Source: Candidatus Elarobacter sp.
GTDB lineage: Bacteria; Vulcanimicrobiota; Vulcanimicrobiia; Vulcanimicrobiales; Vulcanimicrobiaceae
Length of the DNA stretch: 5,703 nucleotides
NCBI GenBank assembly: GCA_030150085.1
Contig: JASLGJ010000095.1
Location: 1 to 5,703, forward strand
Direction of reading: 5' to 3'
Below, piece after piece: positions 1 through 5,703 of the stretch. The translations under genes were made by a program, and so were the position numbers. A model generated the notes under the pieces. The model made no database searches and was not told the DNA's origin. It saw only the letters and a program-made list of their open reading frames with translations. Each line of letters opens with the position of its first letter. Position 1 is the stretch's first letter.

Positions 1-3000
1 GCGCGTCGACCTGGCCCAGCAGCGGGGCGGTGATCCCGAACGGCGGCAGCCAGGTGCTCAGGTCGATCCCGCGCGCGTCGGCCGCGAGCCGGTAGCTGCC
101 CTGGCGAAAGGCCGTCGCCAGGTCCCCGGCGGCCGGCACGACCGTCCCGCTCGCGCGCAGGCTGCCGTGCGCGCTGCGCACGGCGAGCGCCGCGGCGACC
201 GTGCCGCCGCGCTGCGACCAGTTCGCGGCGGTGCTGCCGAAGGGGAAGCGCCGCAGGCGCAGGCCGCTCACGTCGATCCGCCCGGTGGTGCGGGTCCGGC
301 TGCCGTCGTTGGCCAGCGCGAAGGCCACCCGGCCCTGGCCGTCGAGCGTCTCGGCCGCGTCGAAGTAGTCGTTGAAGTCGGCCAGGTTGGCCCGCTCGGC
401 CCGCACGTCGACCGCGAAGGCCCGCCCGGCGACCGAAGCGTCGACCCGGGCCTGGGTCGAGCCGACCGTGACCGTCCCGTCGCGCGCGGCCAGCGCCCCC
501 GGCGCGGCCGCGAGGCGGGCCCGGGCGGCGCGGAAGGCCAGCCCGTTGTACGAGCCCTCGGGCGCGCGCACGTCGCCCGCCACGCGCGGGCGGGTGCCGG
601 TGCCGCGCACCCGCACCGCGGCCGAGAAGCTGCCCTCCAAGGCGTGCAGCGGCAGGTTCAGCACCCGCCGCACCTCGCCCACGTCGCCCAGCGGGACGCT
701 GGCGTCGAGGTCGTAGGCCATGGCTCGGGTCCCGACCGCCGCCACCTCGCCCGCGAACGAGCCGTAGGTCGCGCCCAGCGCGGCCTCCCCGTCGCGCACC
801 CGGGCCGTGCCGTCCCCGAAGAGCAGGTCGGCGTCGCCGCTGATGGGGTAGCCCCGCACCAGCCCGCCGCTGAGCGCCACCCCGCCGTCGAAGCGGGGCT
901 GCTTGCCGCGCAGGTCGGCCAGCCCGAACAGGGCCAGCGCGCCGGCTTGGAGCGGCAGCCCGGCCCCGCGCAGCGCGCGCACCGGCAGGCTCGGGGCCGA
1001 GACCAGGAACGGCCCGCCGGCGTCCTGGGCCACCACCCGCCCGCCGCCCAGCGAGCCGTCCGCCGCCACCACGCGCAGGGTCTTGCCCTCGATCGCGATC
1101 GTCCCGGCCACCCCGTCCACCGCCACCCCGCGCACCCGCGCCCCGTTCAGCGCGGCGCCCTCGCTCTGGACCACGATCCGCTTGCGGTCCAAGGCGACCC
1201 GCACCGGCCCGTGCACGCCGCCGCCGGCCTGCTGGTCGCCGGTGAAGGGGCGCAGCGCCTCGAGCGTGCCGTCGTAGGTGCCCTGGAGGGCGAACAGGTC
1301 GCCCGCGTAGGCCCCGTCGCCGCGGAAGCGCCCCAGCGGGCCGTCCAGCGCGATGTCCGAGAGCCGCACGTCGTCGAAGGTCCCGCCCAGCCGCACGCTG
1401 CCGCTCCCCAGGGCGTAGCTCTGGTAGCGCAGGTCGCGCCCGCTCAGCCGCCCGGCGATCCCGAAGCGGTCCGGCGTGCCGCCCGCGGCCAGGTCGCCGT
1501 CGAGCACGCCCGAGACCGGCGGCAGGCCGGGCACGGCGGTCCCGGGCAGGCTCGCCGCGCGCCGCACGTCGGCCAGGCGGAAGCCGCGCAGGTGGACCCA
1601 GCCGGCGCTCTGCGAGACCGGCCGCTCCAGCTCGAACCCGCCCGCCAGCGACGAGCCGTCGGCCCGCCCGAAGTCGAACGGCCCGAAGGCCCCGACCCCG
1701 CGCTCGTTCACGGCGAACGTGCCCGACCCGCTGGTCGGGCCGTCGGCCAGGAGCGTCCCGCGGGCGGTGAACTGCTTGGCCCCGGGCGGCTCGGACAGCA
1801 GCGCGGTCAGGTCGAGCGCCGAGTCGGGGGCGAGCGCGGCGGTGTAGGGCAGCGCCGCGCCCGGCCCGCGCGCGTTCACCGCCAGGTTGACGTCCCGGCT
1901 GTTGCCGGGGTCGAACAGCACCCGCCCGCCGAGCGCCACGTCGAGCGCGCCGTAGCGGGCCCGCACGCCCTGCACGAACACGTCGCCCTGGTACACGTCG
2001 GCCACCCCGTCCAGCGCGGCGATCGGAAAGCGGTCGTAGGCCAGGCCCTGGCCGGCGAAGGCATTGCGGATCAGCGGGTCGACCAGCTTCGCGCTGAGCA
2101 GCGTCTCGACGTGGACCGGCCCGCGCAGCGGCAGCTTGGCCGAGAACCCGAACAGACCGCGCAGCTCGGCCAGGTCGCCGTCGCCGTGCAGGCCCAGCCA
2201 AAACGCCGGGCCGTCGAACAGCCCGTAGAGCGCGCCCCGGCCGGCCAGCGGCAAGCTGCCCATCGTGCCGCTCAGGCCGGTCGTGGCCAGGGCGTCGTCG
2301 GTGATCGTCAGCCGCCCGCCCAGGCCGCGCACCGGGCGCTGCAGGGCCGCGATCGCGAGCCGCCCGCCGCGCAGGGTCAGGCCCCCGCCCAGCCGGTAGG
2401 TGAAGGCTTCGCCGGGCTTGCCGATCCCGTAGGCCAGCACCGCCACGTCGTCGATCACCCCGTCGTCGAAGCGCACCGCCTTGGAGTGGATCAGGAAGCC
2501 CAGCGCGCCGCGCAGGGGCAGCTCGCGCGCCCGCAGGACGTTGAGCGCCAGCCCGCGCTGGGTGTCGATCGCCGAGCGGAGCGCGAGCGGAAAGCGCTCG
2601 ACCGGGGCGGTCTGGCTGCGCCGGCCCAGCAGCACCCCGTCGGCCTTGAGGGTGGTGCGGGCGTCGGACTTGACCGAGGCGTCGAGCGACACGTTCTCGA
2701 CCTGCTGGTAGGCCAGGTCGGGCTGCAGCGGGGCCTTGTCGACCAGCCGCACCGCCCCGTTGCGGATGCGCACGGTGAAGTAGTACGGCTCGGCGGCCTT
2801 GCGGGTCGGGGCCGGGGCGGTCCCGGGCGTGCCGCCGGCGCGGTTGAAGGTCAGCGTGCCGTCGGCGTGGCGGGTGACGGTCAGCACCGGCGCCTGCATG
2901 GCCAGCGCGGCGAAGCCGAAGCGGTGCGCCCCGCCGGGGAAGATGTCGCGCAGCGCGTAGTCGACGTCGACCCGCTGCGCGTCGAGCACCGGGTCGCCGT

Positions 3001-3208
3001 TCTTGGCCACGTGGACGTCGAACAGGACCGCGTGCGAGGTCCCGATCTGCGAAGAGCCGATCCGCACGTCGTAGCCGGTCGCGGCCGACAGGCCGGCCGA
3101 GAGCAGGCCGGTGAGGATCGGGTTGCGGGCCAGGAAGAGCACGGCGAGGAGCACCACAACGGTGGCCCCGATCAGCCCCGTTCGTCGCGACGCTCGCAGC
3201 CGCTTCAC
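1..3208 (-). CDS. AsmA/TamB-like envelope protein, N-terminal 1069 codons (3' end beyond the left edge)
   Basis: Seen: an open minus-strand frame from a GTG at 3208 to the window edge, with no in-frame stop. The N-terminus is basic (VKRLRASRR), then a hydrophobic segment at about residues 11-28 acts as an uncleaved inner-membrane anchor. Residues ~45-120 follow the AsmA/TamB N-terminal pattern: GYDVRIG at 45-51, a beta-rich stretch, then APVLTVTRHADGTL at 106-119. An Ala/Pro/Gly-rich linker lies at ~123-140. The rest is Gly-rich alternating beta-strand sequence, with the classic repeat 'G-T-x-x-x-P-x-V-x-G-x-V...G-x-x-x-G' at about residues 864-893. I read no cysteine in the translation, which suits an exported protein. 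Known of the family: these proteins span the periplasm as long beta-grooves that carry phospholipids to the outer membrane or help outer-membrane protein assembly. Start choice: the frame is closed by a stop at 3266-3268. GTG 3232 is the only other start, but it lacks a ribosome site and would precede the basic anchor with unneeded residues. It lies 67 bases after gyrB on the same strand. The diagnostic DUF490 domain is off-window, so AsmA, TamB and YhdP-like members cannot be fully separated; TamB-like is favoured by size. Confidence 0.78.
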   Translation of the reverse strand, partial: MKRLRASRRTGLIGATVVVLLAVLFLARNPILTGLLSAGLSAATGYDVRIGSSQIGTSHAVLFDVHVAKNGDPVLDAQRVDVDYALRDIFPGGAHRFGFAALAMQAPVLTVTRHADGTLTFNRAGGTPGTAPAPTRKAAEPYYFTVRIRNGAVRLVDKAPLQPDLAYQQVENVSLDASVKSDARTTLKADGVLLGRRSQTAPVERFPLALRSAIDTQRGLALNVLRARELPLRGALGFLIHSKAVRFDDGVIDDVAVLAYGIGKPGEAFTYRLGGGLTLRGGRLAIAALQRPVRGLGGRLTITDDALATTGLSGTMGSLPLAGRGALYGLFDGPAFWLGLHGDGDLAELRGLFGFSAKLPLRGPVHVETLLSAKLVDPLIRNAFAGQGLAYDRFPIAALDGVADVYQGDVFVQGVRARYGALDVALGGRVLFDPGNSRDVNLAVNARGPGAALPYTAALAPDSALDLTALLSEPPGAKQFTARGTLLADGPTSGSGTFAVNERGVGAFGPFDFGRADGSSLAGGFELERPVSQSAGWVHLRGFRLADVRRAASLPGTAVPGLPPVSGVLDGDLAAGGTPDRFGIAGRLSGRDLRYQSYALGSGSVRLGGTFDDVRLSDIALDGPLGRFRGDGAYAGDLFALQGTYDGTLEALRPFTGDQQAGGGVHGPVRVALDRKRIVVQSEGAALNGARVRGVAVDGVAGTIAIEGKTLRVVAADGSLGGGRVVAQDAGGPFLVSAPSLPVRALRGAGLPLQAGALALFGLADLRGKQPRFDGGVALSGGLVRGYPISGDADLLFGDGTARVRDGEAALGATYGSFAGEVAAVGTRAMAYDLDASVPLGDVGEVRRVLNLPLHALEGSFSAAVRVRGTGTRPRVAGDVRAPEGSYNGLAFRAARARLAAAPGALAARDGTVTVGSTQARVDASVAGRAFAVDVRAERANLADFNDYFDAAETLDGQGRVAFALANDGSRTRTTGRIDVSGLRLRRFPFGSTAANWSQRGGTVAAALAVRSAHGSLRASGTVVPAAGDLATAFRQGSYRLAADARGIDLSTWLPPFGITAPLLGQVDA

Positions 3209-3275
3209 CGTCCCAGTCGTCCCCCTAGGCACAGCCGGGCAAACGTTAGGCGAAGCGGCTGGAGTTCACCCGAGG
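3209..3275 (-). other. Intergenic gap between gyrB and the TamB-like gene
   Basis: There are 67 bases between the gyrB stop and the GTG start of the next gene. I see no GC-rich hairpin followed by a T-run, so there is no intrinsic terminator for gyrB, and no clear -35/-10 pair. The simplest reading is that the TamB-like gene is at least partly transcribed by read-through from gyrB. Confidence 0.5.
3220..3226 (-). promoter_or_regulatory. Possible ribosome binding site for the TamB-like gene
   Basis: On the minus strand this reads AGGGGGA, 11 bases before the GTG at 3208. The spacing is a little long for a Shine-Dalgarno sequence, but it is the only purine-rich match before this start. The upstream GTG at 3232 has nothing comparable. 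This supports the start at 3208. Confidence 0.45.
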
Positions 3276-5259
<1,984 letters not shown>

Positions 5260-5703
5260 TCAGTCGGCGCTCTCGATCGCCCGCACGAAGTCGAAGAGTT
5301 CGCCCAGCGCGTTCTTGCGCAGCGGCGAGTCCAGTTCCAGGCGGTTGGGGTCGATCCGGGTCTCGAGCAGGACGAACGAGCTGGCCAGCTTGCGCAGGCG
5401 CCGGCGGTCGAGCGGCTGGCGCAGCCCGAACAGCTTGTGGGCCCGGCGCAGCTCGTCCCACCAGCTGCGCAGCAGGCGGCGCCGGATGGCGTCGTAGTCG
5501 TCCGCGCTCAGGCCCTCCACCAGGTTGAGGACCTCCTCGGGGGCCAGCCACGGGGCCTCGAAGAGCAGCCGCTCGCAGGCGAAGCGGCGCTCCCGCTCGG
5601 CCTCGTCGCGGCAGGGCCGGCAGAGCGCCGTCCCGGCGTCGACCGCGGCCGCGCAGGCCGCGCAGAAGGCGCCTCCGGCGGCTCGGTGGGCGGCCCGCCC
5701 GCG
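5260..5703 (-). CDS. Zinc-ribbon protein in the dciA/DUF721 position, C-terminal 147 residues (5' end beyond the right edge)
   Basis: Seen: a minus-strand frame open from the window edge to a TGA at 5260-5262. Four cysteines form C-x2-C-x10-C-x2-C (visible residues 14-31, bases 5611-5664), a zinc-ribbon layout. Next comes an acidic/basic helical stretch and LLFEAPWLAPEEVLNL (visible residues 45-60), then a Tyr/Trp/Arg-rich helix (DDYDAIRRRLLRSWWDEL) and a basic segment RRRLRKLASS, ending IESAD. Known: dciA (DUF721), a loader of the replicative helicase DnaB, often sits between recF and gyrB. From memory, some lineages have members with a C-terminal CxxC ribbon followed by a 'PWL-x-x-E' motif; this sequence resembles that. 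Inferred: a DciA-family protein whose KH-like DUF721 domain lies off-window. The GTG at 5520 could start an 86-residue ORF, but the same frame stays open and meaningful upstream of it, through the cysteines, so it is an internal codon. It could instead be an unrelated zinc-ribbon protein. Confidence 0.6.
   Translation of the reverse strand, partial: RGRAAHRAAGGAFCAACAAAVDAGTALCRPCRDEAERERRFACERLLFEAPWLAPEEVLNLVEGLSADDYDAIRRRLLRSWWDELRRAHKLFGLRQPLDRRRLRKLASSFVLLETRIDPNRLELDSPLRKNALGELFDFVRAIESAD

Noticed and set aside
2881..3159. A 92-codon minus-strand frame (also a similar one at 1876-2064)
   Set aside because: Both lie out of frame inside the TamB-like gene and have the Ser/Arg/Thr/Ala-rich look of shadow translations.
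5260..5520. A stand-alone 86-residue gene starting at GTG 5520
   Set aside because: The same frame continues open to the window edge and holds a well-formed zinc ribbon and PWL motif upstream, so this GTG is an internal valine codon.

Overview
The window is very GC-rich and strongly biased to G/C at third codon positions. It reads as one block of three genes, all on the minus strand. In transcription order (right to left) these are: the 3' end of a zinc-ribbon protein that is probably a DciA/DUF721-type gene, a complete DNA gyrase B gene (gyrB), and the first ~1070 codons of a very large membrane-anchored AsmA/TamB-like gene that runs off the left edge. The two gaps between genes are about 70 bases each. 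There are no RNA genes, CRISPR arrays, insertion sequences or tRNAs that I can see, and no stretch over 300 bases lacks a gene.

Region 5260-5703 holds a partial C-terminal region with a C-x2-C-x10-C-x2-C zinc ribbon followed by a basic, helical tail. Its place just upstream of gyrB matches the dciA (DUF721) slot of the common dnaA-dnaN-recF-dciA-gyrB replication cluster. Region 5190-5259 is a gap whose gyrB-proximal 50 bases are only 40% GC, in sharp contrast to everything around it. It is the best candidate for a gyrB promoter or control region. Region 3276-5189 is gyrB (637 aa), with intact ATPase and TOPRIM motifs and no large Proteobacteria-type insert. Region 1-3208 encodes an N-terminal membrane anchor followed by AsmA/TamB-type repeats; the C-terminal DUF490/TamB domain would lie outside the window.

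The AsmA/TamB-like gene points to a diderm (outer-membrane) bacterium. High GC, a short GyrB, a zinc-ribbon gene before gyrB and a TamB-like gene after it together suggest a poorly studied lineage such as Eremiobacterota (WPS-2). That is only an inference from memory of gene style and cannot be settled here. The genes are not obviously one pathway: the two on the right belong to DNA replication and topology, and the left one to envelope lipid transport or outer-membrane assembly.

I found no convincing new system. The points most worth a second look are the gyrB/TamB-like juxtaposition, the zinc-ribbon version of the DciA-slot protein, and the AT-rich gyrB leader, which has no Shine-Dalgarno sequence and carries a weak DnaA-box-like sequence.
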